In this document: positions 25,213-33,594 of the stretch, one piece after another
Numbering within the stretch: position 1 is the stretch's first letter
Layout of the letters: each line of letters begins with the position of its first letter
Origin: an uncultured Porphyromonadaceae bacterium
GTDB taxonomy: Bacteria > Bacteroidota > Bacteroidia > Bacteroidales > Muribaculaceae
DNA length: 64,000 nucleotides
Direction: 5' to 3'
NCBI GenBank assembly: GCA_900540625.1
Contig: UQGP01000002.1
Location: 79,118-143,117 of the forward strand
Made by a program: the position numbers and the translations under genes
The notes under the pieces: model-generated
Seen by the model: only the letters and a program-made list of their open reading frames with translations
The model's database searches: none
Told to the model about the DNA's origin: nothing

Positions 25213-28047
25213 TCACTCCTTACAATCTTCCGTTGTCTTGATGGGAGATGTCACTTCGTCAACGAGGTACGCTATGGACTTGTAAGGCACTCCGCTATTG
25301 GAGGTCAGACCTATTTCGCATGTGCGCGAATTGGAGTAACCCTCAGACACATGTGCCGACTCGATTTGCGGACGTAGTTTGCGCAGCGCCCAAGTATTAA
25401 GTTCGGGCAGCATAAAGCCCTTATCGCCTGCAAAACCGCAACATCCGACTTCGGTAGGCACCAGTACGTCCGTGGAGCAACGCCGAGCCAAAGCAATGAT
25501 GGTTTCACCCAAGCCCATGTGCCGTGACGAGCAGGTGACATGCACCGCCACCGTACGATCGATAGGATGGAATTCGAGGTACGGAGCCAAGAATGTGGCG
25601 ATGAATTCGGCGGGCTCGTAAAGGTGCATACTCTTGATGTGATTGCGCATACGGTGCAGACATGGGCTCTGATCGCACAACACCGGGTAGCGGCCGTTGT
25701 CGCTGGCCTCGAGCAATGCCTTTTCCAACTCGGCGGTCTTACGGTCGGCTATATCGGGCATACCCTTGCTTTCCCAGATCATGCCGCAGCACAGGCGTTT
25801 CATGTCCTTTGGGTATATAACTTCGTATCCGGCCTTATTGCACAGGCGCGTCATCACCGCCACTAAAGGCTCTATTTTGACGCCTTTTTCCGGAGTGCCG
25901 CCCATAGTTTGATTGATGCACGAGGGGAAGTAGACCACTTTGCGCGGCAACTCGGCGGGTTGGGTCGCGTCTTTGGGCAGACGGCAAGCCGTGGGCAGAG
26001 CAGCCGTCCACAGGGGAACTCCGATATGATGCAAGGTGCGGCCTATGGTGTTGACGGCATTGTCGCCCAGGATACGACGCACACCCGAAGCCGTGGACAG
26101 CACCGGGCGAAGTGTTGCCTCGATGCCGGACAAGTGGTTGGCCGCCCAGTTACCGGTCTTATAACCTAATGATGTGGGCGGTAGGTTGTGCTGACGTATA
26201 TGGTGTATCATTTCGCCGGTATTGATGTGCATGGGGCATGACACCGAGCATAGTCCGTCGCCGGCGCAGGAGGCATCACCGAGTTTTGCAAACTGGTGAC
26301 GCAGGGTCTTGAGAAGTACGGGATTTTCGCCGGTACGTTCCAATCGCGAAATTTCGCGCTGAACGACTACACGTTGGCGTGCCGAGAGACTAAATCCGCA
26401 TGAAACGCAATTGACCTCGCAGAAGCCGCATTCGATGCAGCGGTCGACCTCCGGGTCGGTCAACGGCAGCGATTTCAAGGCTTTGATGTAACACTCGGGA
26501 TCGTCATTGAAGACAACTCCGGGATTGAGTATGCCCTGAGGGTCAAGGGCATGTTTGAGGCGGCGCATAAAGTTGTAGGCCTTGGGACCCCATTCTTTGC
26601 GCACGAAGGGTGCCATATTGCGTCCAGTGCCGTGCTCGGCCTTGAGCGAGCCGCCGTATTCGTCTACCACCAAGTGTTCTATAGCTTGCATCAGACCTTT
26701 ATAGCGGTCTATTTCGGCTTGTGTGTCAAAGCTTTGTGCTATCACGAAGTGGTAGTTACCTTCGAGAGCGTGTCCATAGATGCACGCGTCATCATACCCG
26801 GCATCAATGAGCAACTGTTGCAATTTGACCGATGCTTCGGGCAGGTCGTCGATATGGAAGGCGATGTCTTCTATCAAGGCGGTAGTCCCTAAGGGGCGAG
26901 TGCCGCCTACAGCCGGGAATACTCCGCTGCGCATTCCCCACCACTTGCCGTATTCGGCCGGGTCGGTGGTGAAGTGCGGCTCGACGTACATCTTGAAAGG
27001 ACGCAGAGTCTCCATAATGGCCGAAATATTGGCTTGGAGGGTGGCTTCGTCATCGGCCTTGGTCTCCAGCAATAGTGCTGTCAGACCCTCGCCGGTGGTA
27101 TCGTGCACCGAAGCCAATGACTTTTTGTCCAAAAGCTCGCATGAATATACCGGGGCTTGCTTGCGCAATGCCACAACGGCGTGGCAAGCCTCGGCCAAGT
27201 CGTCAAAATAGAGCATTGCACTGGCGCCGAGGCTGTAGAGATGCGAGGTGGCTACGGTGGCGCTGTACATAAAGCCCAACGTTCCTTCGCTGCCTACCAT
27301 ACAGTGAGCAATGATTTCGTAGGGGTCATCGTATTCGACAAAGGGTCGAATGTTGAGACCGGTGACATTCTTGATGCTGTATTTGCGCTTTATCTGAGCC
27401 ACCAATTCGGCATCAGAGCGTATCTCGTCGCGAATGTCGCATATTTCACGCAAAATCTCGGGATGAACTTCCGCAAAGTTGCGGCGCGAATCCTCATCGG
27501 CGGTGTCAAGCATCGTTCCATCGGCCAGTATAATGCCCATAGACTTCAGTATATGGTCGCTGTTAGCGTGCGTACCGCAGTTCATACCCGAAGCATTGTT
27601 AATGATGATGCCGCCGACCATAGCCGATTTTTTTGATGCCGGGTCGGGAGCGAACATACGTCCGTAAGGTGCAAGCAATTCGTTGACACGCTGTCCTATT
27701 ATACCGGGCTGCAAGGTGATGGTAGAGGCATTGTCCGAAATCTCGTAGCCTTCCCAATTCTTGCCGGCGACTATGAGTATCGAGTCGCTGATGGCCTGGC
27801 CGGAAAGGCTGGTGCCGGCGGCACGGAACGTCACCGGCAAGTTGTAGTCACCGGCCATACGAAGGATTATTGAAACTTCTTCGCGGTTTTTGGCTCGTAC
27901 AACAACCTGCGGTACCAGATGGTAAAATCCGGCATCGGTTCCCCATGCAAGGCGGCGCAATTCGTCGGTGTAAACGCGGTCGGCGTCTATGGTCTTTTTT
28001 AACTCTCGTATGAACGCCTTCATAGCGTCCTGCTTACGGTCAGGCAT
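25213..28047 (-). CDS. FAD-linked oxidase / Fe-S protein, D-lactate dehydrogenase type
   Basis: This 944-residue fusion enzyme oxidises a 2-hydroxyacid and passes electrons to the respiratory chain. The N-terminal half is a PCMH-type FAD domain (PVTFRAAGTSLSGQAI, then IGQRVNELLAPYGRMFAPDP and GGIIINNASG). The middle holds a ferredoxin-like part with CIECGFCEVNCVSCG and CAGDGLCSVSCP. The C-terminal half has two CCG-type heterodisulfide-reductase-like segments (CCGMIW and GCCGFAGDKG). This layout matches D-lactate dehydrogenases of the Dld-II/YdiJ type. The location near murQ, which releases D-lactate, supports that substrate. Codon 9 (ATG at 28023, preceded by AGGA) may be the real start. Confidence 0.85.
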   Translation of the reverse strand: MPDRKQDAMKAFIRELKKTIDADRVYTDELRRLAWGTDAGFYHLVPQVVVRAKNREEVSIILRMAGDYNLPVTFRAAGTSLSGQAISDSILIVAGKNWEGYEISDNASTITLQPGIIGQRVNELLAPYGRMFAPDPASKKSAMVGGIIINNASGMNCGTHANSDHILKSMGIILADGTMLDTADEDSRRNFAEVHPEILREICDIRDEIRSDAELVAQIKRKYSIKNVTGLNIRPFVEYDDPYEIIAHCMVGSEGTLGFMYSATVATSHLYSLGASAMLYFDDLAEACHAVVALRKQAPVYSCELLDKKSLASVHDTTGEGLTALLLETKADDEATLQANISAIMETLRPFKMYVEPHFTTDPAEYGKWWGMRSGVFPAVGGTRPLGTTALIEDIAFHIDDLPEASVKLQQLLIDAGYDDACIYGHALEGNYHFVIAQSFDTQAEIDRYKGLMQAIEHLVVDEYGGSLKAEHGTGRNMAPFVRKEWGPKAYNFMRRLKHALDPQGILNPGVVFNDDPECYIKALKSLPLTDPEVDRCIECGFCEVNCVSCGFSLSARQRVVVQREISRLERTGENPVLLKTLRHQFAKLGDASCAGDGLCSVSCPMHINTGEMIHHIRQHNLPPTSLGYKTGNWAANHLSGIEATLRPVLSTASGVRRILGDNAVNTIGRTLHHIGVPLWTAALPTACRLPKDATQPAELPRKVVYFPSCINQTMGGTPEKGVKIEPLVAVMTRLCNKAGYEVIYPKDMKRLCCGMIWESKGMPDIADRKTAELEKALLEASDNGRYPVLCDQSPCLHRMRNHIKSMHLYEPAEFIATFLAPYLEFHPIDRTVAVHVTCSSRHMGLGETIIALARRCSTDVLVPTEVGCCGFAGDKGFMLPELNTWALRKLRPQIESAHVSEGYSNSRTCEIGLTSNSGVPYKSIAYLVDEVTSPIKTTEDCKE

Positions 28048-28112
28048 CTGGTTTGACGGTCTTGATAGTACTTGTGTAGCGGTTGGCTTTAGTGATCGGG
28101 ATTTAGGAATAC

Positions 28113-28122
28113 GGGGGGGGGG
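28113..28122. repeat. Ten-G homopolymer tract
   Basis: A run of ten G on the plus strand (C10 in the transcript) lies between namZ-like and the FAD/Fe-S gene, about 66 bp upstream of the latter. Such tracts are prone to slipped-strand length change. Confidence 0.9.
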
Positions 28123-28209
28123 ATTGGCGACTATATCGCATTGGCGGATATATCGATGTCGCTTCGTCCCTTTATTCCCATAATTCCTATTTTCCCATCA
28201 CTTGCGTTA

Positions 28210-29448
28210 TTATTTATATAGATAGTACGGAGCTGAGGCCTCCTTGAAAGCGGCAGCATCCTTGTTCCAGTAGTCGATGATATCGGCAACCTTGTGACGG
28301 CGGCTGAAGCGACGACGTATTTCCTTGCTACCGGAAACCTTGTCGAACATATTGAAGCGTCCGGGGTCGGCATTTCCCTCCTTGAAAGTGGCCTTGTCGG
28401 GATTCATATCCGCCATTTCCTGCATTACGTAGAATTGTATCAGCGACAACGGGGCAGCCTCGGCATCGGTGATATACACTTCAACACCTTGGATGTTCTC
28501 TCCCTTATAAGCGCTATAGAAGGGCTTGATATGTATGGGACGGAACATTACGCCGGGCAATGCGAGCCCATTGAGTCGACGAGCCAATTCCTCGGCGTTG
28601 GTCCAAGGTGCACAGAACAACTTGAAGGGCATAGTGTAACCCACGCCGATATTGACGTATCCTAACTCGCCGAGAATACCGCTGACAGGATAAAGCACTG
28701 CGGCCTCGGGGTTGGGAATATGCGGCGAAGGCAGTACCCACGGCATTCCGGTCTGTGCAAAGGTCATATTGCGGTGCCAGCCGTCCATAGGCACGACAGT
28801 GAGTTTGACTTTCTTATCGCCTATCATACCCTTGTCATTGAGATACATGGCCAATTCGCCGGGAGTGAGACCGTAAAGATACGGGATAGCGAACTGACTG
28901 ACAAAGGATATGCACGGGTCTTCTACGAGGTTGCCTTCGACCTTGTTTCCGCCCACGGGATTGGGGCGGTCAAGAACCATGAATTCCTTGTCGAATTCGG
29001 CGCAGGCTTCCATAGCCAGGCCCATAGTGGATATGAAGGTGTACGAACGGCATCCTATATCCTGAATGTCGTATACAAGGACGTCCACATCCTTGAGCAT
29101 CTCTGCGGTGGGTTTGCGATTTTTACCGTAAATGGAGTATACGGTAACGCCGGTGGCGGGGTCGGTCATATTGTCCACGTGATCGCCGGCGTGTACATCG
29201 CCGCGGACACCATGTTCGGGAGCATAAAGTCCCACGAGTGTGACGCCGGGGGCTTCGTGCAGAATATCGATGGTGCTGCGCAGATTATTGTCCACGCCTG
29301 TGGGATTGGTGATTAGGCCTACACGTTTGCCCTTGAGGCCTTCGAAACCGCGATCTCGCAATACTTCGATGCCGGGCTTGACGTGCGCCGTAGCCCCCAA
29401 AGCCAGAGCTGCTCCCAGGGCGGCTGCTATCAGTCGTTTGATTGCCAT
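28210..29448 (-). CDS. namZ: NamZ-like exo-beta-N-acetylmuramidase (DUF1343, GH171)
   Basis: The 412-residue exported enzyme belongs to the DUF1343 family. Bacillus and Tannerella members release MurNAc from the non-reducing end of peptidoglycan disaccharide chains. A signal peptide (MAIKRLIAAALGAALALGATA) is followed by the family motifs GKRVGLITNPTGVD, LVGLYAPEHGVRGD and DVLVYDIQDIGCRSYT. Further family motifs are DRPNPVGG and GVEVYITD. The His, Glu and Asp in these motifs are the likely active-site residues. In this cluster it would supply MurNAc for transport and phosphorylation. It sits 162 bp before the FAD/Fe-S gene in the direction of transcription. Confidence 0.92.
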   Translation of the reverse strand: MAIKRLIAAALGAALALGATAHVKPGIEVLRDRGFEGLKGKRVGLITNPTGVDNNLRSTIDILHEAPGVTLVGLYAPEHGVRGDVHAGDHVDNMTDPATGVTVYSIYGKNRKPTAEMLKDVDVLVYDIQDIGCRSYTFISTMGLAMEACAEFDKEFMVLDRPNPVGGNKVEGNLVEDPCISFVSQFAIPYLYGLTPGELAMYLNDKGMIGDKKVKLTVVPMDGWHRNMTFAQTGMPWVLPSPHIPNPEAAVLYPVSGILGELGYVNIGVGYTMPFKLFCAPWTNAEELARRLNGLALPGVMFRPIHIKPFYSAYKGENIQGVEVYITDAEAAPLSLIQFYVMQEMADMNPDKATFKEGNADPGRFNMFDKVSGSKEIRRRFSRRHKVADIIDYWNKDAAAFKEASAPYYLYK

Positions 29449-29510
29449 ATCAAGTATTTAGATATTATCTATGTAATGTTATCTTTTTTAGTTGCCTCTT
29501 CGGCATCTCA

Positions 29511-30890
29511 TCATTTTTCTTCGGCTTCAACTTTCTTGGCGCCGTAAGCGGGGTCAATGTGACGACGTACCAGGAAGGTCACAGCCCATGTTGCGAGGTT
29601 GCAACCAAGAACCCAGAAGAAGAAGTTGCTGTACGAGTTGCCCAGCAGGACTTCCTTGATCCATCCGGCTGCCATACCGGGAAGCATCATACCCAAAGCC
29701 ATAAAGGCTGTGCAAATGGCGTAATGGGATGTCTTGTAGGGGCCGTCTGCGAAGTACATCATGAACAGCATGAAAGCCGTGAAACCAAAGCCGTAGGCAA
29801 ATTGTTCGAGGACGAGGCAAGTCCATACGGTTATTTGGCCGGAAAGAGTACTGTAGTCAGGCTGCACATTGGACAGTATAATGTAAGCCACGCAGTTGAG
29901 CGATGTAGCCAAGGCCATGGGCCATATCCATTTGCGCAGACCGCCGCGCGATGCGCAGATACCGCCGATAATACCACCGATGGTGAGGCCGATGATGGCG
30001 AGTGTGCCATAGGACAGACCCACCTGTTCGGCTGTCATACCAAGACCGCCGGCATCACGGCTGGCCAACAGGAACGGCTGGCACAATTTGACTACCTGAG
30101 CTTCGGGAAGACGATAGAGGAGCATGAAAAGCATAGCCAGTATCACGTGCTTTTTCTGGAAGAAGGTTACGAAAGATCCGCCAAATTCACGCATGATGGC
30201 TCCGGCAGTTTTCTTTTGTACATTTGAACCTACGGCACGGTCTGTCTTGGGATAAGGCAGAATGAAAGCATGATATAGGAACACGATGGCAAAGAATACA
30301 GAGCATCCGGCAACGGTCCATTTCCATGCAGCGGCTTTATCTCCATCCAAAGCCACTGTAAGCGCACCGGCAATCATCACCAGACCGCCTTGTCCGAAGA
30401 CATTGGCACAACGGTAGAAAGTTGAGCGAATACCGACAAACAAAGACTGCTGGTTGGTGTCCAAGGCTATCATATAGAAGCCGTCGGAGGCGATATCATG
30501 TGTAGCCGAGCAGAAAGCGGTAAAGACGTAGAAGAACAAGCAAATGGTGAACTCGTTGATGTTAAGTCCGGCCTTGATTTGCTCTCCCGTAGGCTGTGGC
30601 AGTGTGAAAGCTATACCGGCAAGACCTATGGCCACGCACAATTGCATGGTTACTGTCCACCAGCGTTTTGTCTTCATGATGTCCACCAACGGACCCCAGA
30701 AGGGCTTGATGACCCACGGTAGGTACAGCCAGCCGGTGTAAAGGGCGGCATCGGTTTCGCTCATGCCCAATTGGGTGAAAAGTACCATCGTCACCATATT
30801 GATGAAGATGAAGGGGATGCCTTGGGCAAAATACAGCGTCGGTATCCATGCCCACGGGTTGCGCTTAGTCGCTTTTTTGGTTTCTGACAT
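29511..30890 (-). CDS. MFS transporter, AmpG/MurT-like
   Basis: This 459-residue major facilitator protein has about 12 hydrophobic segments. The beginning NPWAWIPTLYFAQGIPFIFINMV and the segment GWLYLPWVIKPFWGPLVD match AmpG-type permeases. These carry muropeptides or GlcNAc-anhydroMurNAc in Proteobacteria. In Tannerella forsythia a related carrier (MurT) imports MurNAc beside murK and murQ. With namZ immediately downstream and murQ/kinase in the same gene set, uptake of MurNAc or a muropeptide across the inner membrane is the best reading. Charge motifs cannot distinguish the two substrates. Confidence 0.87.
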   Translation of the reverse strand: MSETKKATKRNPWAWIPTLYFAQGIPFIFINMVTMVLFTQLGMSETDAALYTGWLYLPWVIKPFWGPLVDIMKTKRWWTVTMQLCVAIGLAGIAFTLPQPTGEQIKAGLNINEFTICLFFYVFTAFCSATHDIASDGFYMIALDTNQQSLFVGIRSTFYRCANVFGQGGLVMIAGALTVALDGDKAAAWKWTVAGCSVFFAIVFLYHAFILPYPKTDRAVGSNVQKKTAGAIMREFGGSFVTFFQKKHVILAMLFMLLYRLPEAQVVKLCQPFLLASRDAGGLGMTAEQVGLSYGTLAIIGLTIGGIIGGICASRGGLRKWIWPMALATSLNCVAYIILSNVQPDYSTLSGQITVWTCLVLEQFAYGFGFTAFMLFMMYFADGPYKTSHYAICTAFMALGMMLPGMAAGWIKEVLLGNSYSNFFFWVLGCNLATWAVTFLVRRHIDPAYGAKKVEAEEK

Positions 30891-31110
30891 ATTGTTTTCG
30901 ATGTTTCCCGAACTTCGCGTCCGGACCGTCGCCTGCGGCGTCGGTTATGGGTTAGTTTATTGGTGTTGGGTTGTCTCGGTTATCGTTCCGCCCGTTCGGG
31001 CGTTATGTGCAGTTAGTGTTTGGCTGTACGAACGGCGATTGTATTGTTGCCGTCCCTTAGCCGATTATTTCATTGTCTGTGTCGTACTATCTTTTGCCGC
31101 ATTCGACTCA

Positions 31111-32436
31111 TTATTTATATAATGTCTCGATGGAGGCGTCGATGAAGTAGTGACGCAGTATTTGGTCGTATTTGTAGCCTCGGGCGCCCATAACTGCGGC
31201 ACCTATCTGGCACAAACCTACGCCGTGTCCCCACCCTGCTCCGTGCAGCACAAAGGCTTCGGGAAGTCCGGTGGCATCATCTACATTCACGCGTTCGACT
31301 ACAAAGGCCGAAGAGTATAGATGGCTTGACGATAAGGTCTTGCGTATCTCCAATTCCTTGCCTATAATCATCGTACGCTTGGTGCCTACAATCTTGAGAC
31401 GCACGATGCGTCCCGAAGTACCGCGCTCCAAAGGTATCATATCTACGATGTCGCCAAAGTCTATACCACTGCGTCGTGCGGCCAATTCGCTGATCTCTTG
31501 GCGTGTGTAGCGCACTTCCCAGCGGTAGAAGTCCTTGGTTTCTTGATCGTAGTTGTTGAGTACCTGCGAAAGGATTGCCGCATCTGAAGTATTGCAGAAA
31601 GCCTCGGGCCGTGTTTGTATCCATTGCGAGGCTGCACTCTCATCACGTAAGTCGGGGTAATCGCCTTCGGCTACACCGTCTCGACGAGCGCCCAGGTAAT
31701 GGAAGTGCTTGGGCTCCCAGCAGTATTCAAATTGCTCGAACACACCGCCGCAACATTTGCTGAAACGCGCATCGCAAAGTTCGCCGTCATATACCAATAC
31801 CTGTCCGCGTGTGGCGGCTATGGCTTCGGCAACCTTGGGTGTAGACTGACGCGTAACACCCTGATAGCGTTGGCAGTGGTCATCCGCGCAGACATCAAAG
31901 TTGACATGGTCTTCGCGATCGTACCACTTGACGCGTTCGCTTTCCGTCTCGGTACATGCATTGTATTTGGAACCACTTTCGGCTATGGCCTTATTCTTCT
32001 GAATTTGAGCCAACAACCACGAACGCGAAATCACTGCGTGAGCCTTGAGCAGTTCCAGCGATGCATTAGCACTCATCTCAGAGGATATGACACTGAGCAA
32101 GTAGTCTTCAACGGGCAATACGTTGATTATGGTCAATTTGTCGCCTTCGACAATAAAAGATGCACTGCCACTGAAACGCTGATTTTCTTTGCGTTCCCAG
32201 TGAAAGTTGACACCGATGACAACATCCTTGATTTCAAAGATGTCTTGGCGTGTTTTGGGATGAAAGGCGATAGTGTCGTACTCACGATTTTGCCAGACAA
32301 TGCGTCCGCCTTCTGTTATGGCAAGGCTTTGCGCCCCGGTAACAGTATTACCATCTGCAGTGGTGAAGTCGCCAAGAAAGTCTACATCTATGCGCGGCGC
32401 GCTTAGGATACCAACTTTGATATGCGGTTCGTTCAT
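31111..32436 (-). CDS. SpoIID/LytB-domain protein
   Basis: The 441-residue protein contains a SpoIID domain. In sporulation SpoIID is a lytic transglycosylase; LytB is an amidase enhancer. The family core is NVLPVEDYLLSVISSEMSA followed by LKAHAVISRSWLLAQI, with the Glu in SSEM corresponding to the catalytic Glu of SpoIID. Later motifs are CCGGVFEQFE and the C-terminal GAGWGHGVGLCQIGAAVMG. The start MNEPHIKVGILSAPRIDVDF has no signal peptide or membrane segment, which is odd for an enzyme of peptidoglycan and suggests action on imported fragments. It is 12 bp after the DUF4922 gene. Confidence 0.88.
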   Translation of the reverse strand: MNEPHIKVGILSAPRIDVDFLGDFTTADGNTVTGAQSLAITEGGRIVWQNREYDTIAFHPKTRQDIFEIKDVVIGVNFHWERKENQRFSGSASFIVEGDKLTIINVLPVEDYLLSVISSEMSANASLELLKAHAVISRSWLLAQIQKNKAIAESGSKYNACTETESERVKWYDREDHVNFDVCADDHCQRYQGVTRQSTPKVAEAIAATRGQVLVYDGELCDARFSKCCGGVFEQFEYCWEPKHFHYLGARRDGVAEGDYPDLRDESAASQWIQTRPEAFCNTSDAAILSQVLNNYDQETKDFYRWEVRYTRQEISELAARRSGIDFGDIVDMIPLERGTSGRIVRLKIVGTKRTMIIGKELEIRKTLSSSHLYSSAFVVERVNVDDATGLPEAFVLHGAGWGHGVGLCQIGAAVMGARGYKYDQILRHYFIDASIETLYK

Positions 32437-32448
32437 GATACGCAGTGT

Positions 32449-33390
32449 TTATTTAACATTTGATGCTATTGCCGTGATTTCGTCGAGGTTGAGACACAGC
32501 TCGTTATAGATGCGACGTATAATGTCGGCGTCCATGCGTTCGAAGTCTTCGGGACGGGGCGTGATGAATACGCCGCCCATGTCCACGGATGCCGGCGACA
32601 GCAGCATACAATCCTTGCCTTCTGTACCATAGAAGGAGGGGCGATGACGTTTACGCGGAATTACAACCATACGTATACCGGCCGGTGTGGCATAGCACAA
32701 AATGTTCATCATTGGCTCGCGCTCGCCTTCGGGCACGGGGATGGCGCTGTACAGGCGTCCGAACAAGCGTGCTCCGGCTTCGGAATCTTCTGCATCAATC
32801 ACAAAAATCTTCAGCGGCAATGTATCCACCAAAGCCAAAGTAGCGCCTTCGTCCTCAATTATGGTCTTCAGTTCGGCATCCTCGAGGTCGTCTCCCAAAG
32901 TAAGGAAGTCACTGTTTCCGGCCTGGAAGTGCATATGGTCGGGAGCGGAGGCTCCACACTTGGGCCCGTTATAAAAGACTGTATACTCGTCCAGTTGGGC
33001 GGCCAAATCCATCATATCCTTAGCGCGATCTGCCACCAACTGGTCGACATGACGATTGTCGGGGATGGTGAGGTGGCGCGGAAATATGGGGAAAGGATTG
33101 ATCAGTACTATGTACTTATCGTTATCGCCCCAGAGCAGTCCGGTCTGTACGGCGGGACGGTTGGCCTCGCACAAAAAACATTTACGTTCTTTGAGACTTT
33201 TGGCGTCCACCTTAGCGGCAGACGATACGATGCGCGCGGGATTGAATTGAACTTTGATATGCATTCCATCGACATCGAGAGTCTTGACCTTAACGGTCTT
33301 AAGGGCTTCGAAGTTGTTGGCGGCCTGCTCCCATACGGCGCATTGATCCTTAATCAGTTGGTTGGCTTGTTGTGATGTGATTGTGGACAT
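32449..33390 (-). CDS. DUF4922 protein, Ap4A-phosphorylase/GalT-like nucleotidyltransferase fold
   Basis: The 313-residue protein belongs to the family annotated DUF4922. It has a histidine-triad signature, NGPKCGASAPDHMHFQAG (141-158), with H152, H154 and Q156. This closely resembles the GASQPHKHLQ motif of Ap4A phosphorylases and the GalT/GDP-glucose phosphorylase group. A CxxC pair (C71, C74) could be a zinc site, as in GalT. In those enzymes the first or second His forms a nucleotidyl intermediate. No signal peptide, so cytoplasmic. Next to a glycosyltransferase and the MurNAc genes, a nucleotide-sugar phosphorylase or transferase role is plausible but not shown. Confidence 0.75.
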   Translation of the reverse strand: MSTITSQQANQLIKDQCAVWEQAANNFEALKTVKVKTLDVDGMHIKVQFNPARIVSSAAKVDAKSLKERKCFLCEANRPAVQTGLLWGDNDKYIVLINPFPIFPRHLTIPDNRHVDQLVADRAKDMMDLAAQLDEYTVFYNGPKCGASAPDHMHFQAGNSDFLTLGDDLEDAELKTIIEDEGATLALVDTLPLKIFVIDAEDSEAGARLFGRLYSAIPVPEGEREPMMNILCYATPAGIRMVVIPRKRHRPSFYGTEGKDCMLLSPASVDMGGVFITPRPEDFERMDADIIRRIYNELCLNLDEITAIASNVK

Positions 33391-33495
33391 CGCTATGATG
33401 TTGTTGCTATTATGGTGGATGGATAATTACATGGCTACGACCCGGCTAATTTATATGGCGCTGAGCCATACAGCCGACTTTGCTTTACGCCACGA

Positions 33496-33539
33496 AAAAC
33501 CGTTGGCACGGGGCTGCCCTCTCATGGAGAGGACAGCCC
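33496..33539 (-). terminator. Hairpin downstream of the glycosyltransferase gene
   Basis: A 12-bp stem with one mismatch (33511-33522 with 33528-33539) is followed on the minus strand, 11 nt later, by GGTTTTTCG. It may end or reduce transcription between the glycosyltransferase and the DUF4922 gene. Confidence 0.5.
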
Positions 33540-33594
33540 GATACTCAAGCGGGTTTGGAGGTTGTCCCTTTGGGTTGTCTACTTACAGGACGCC

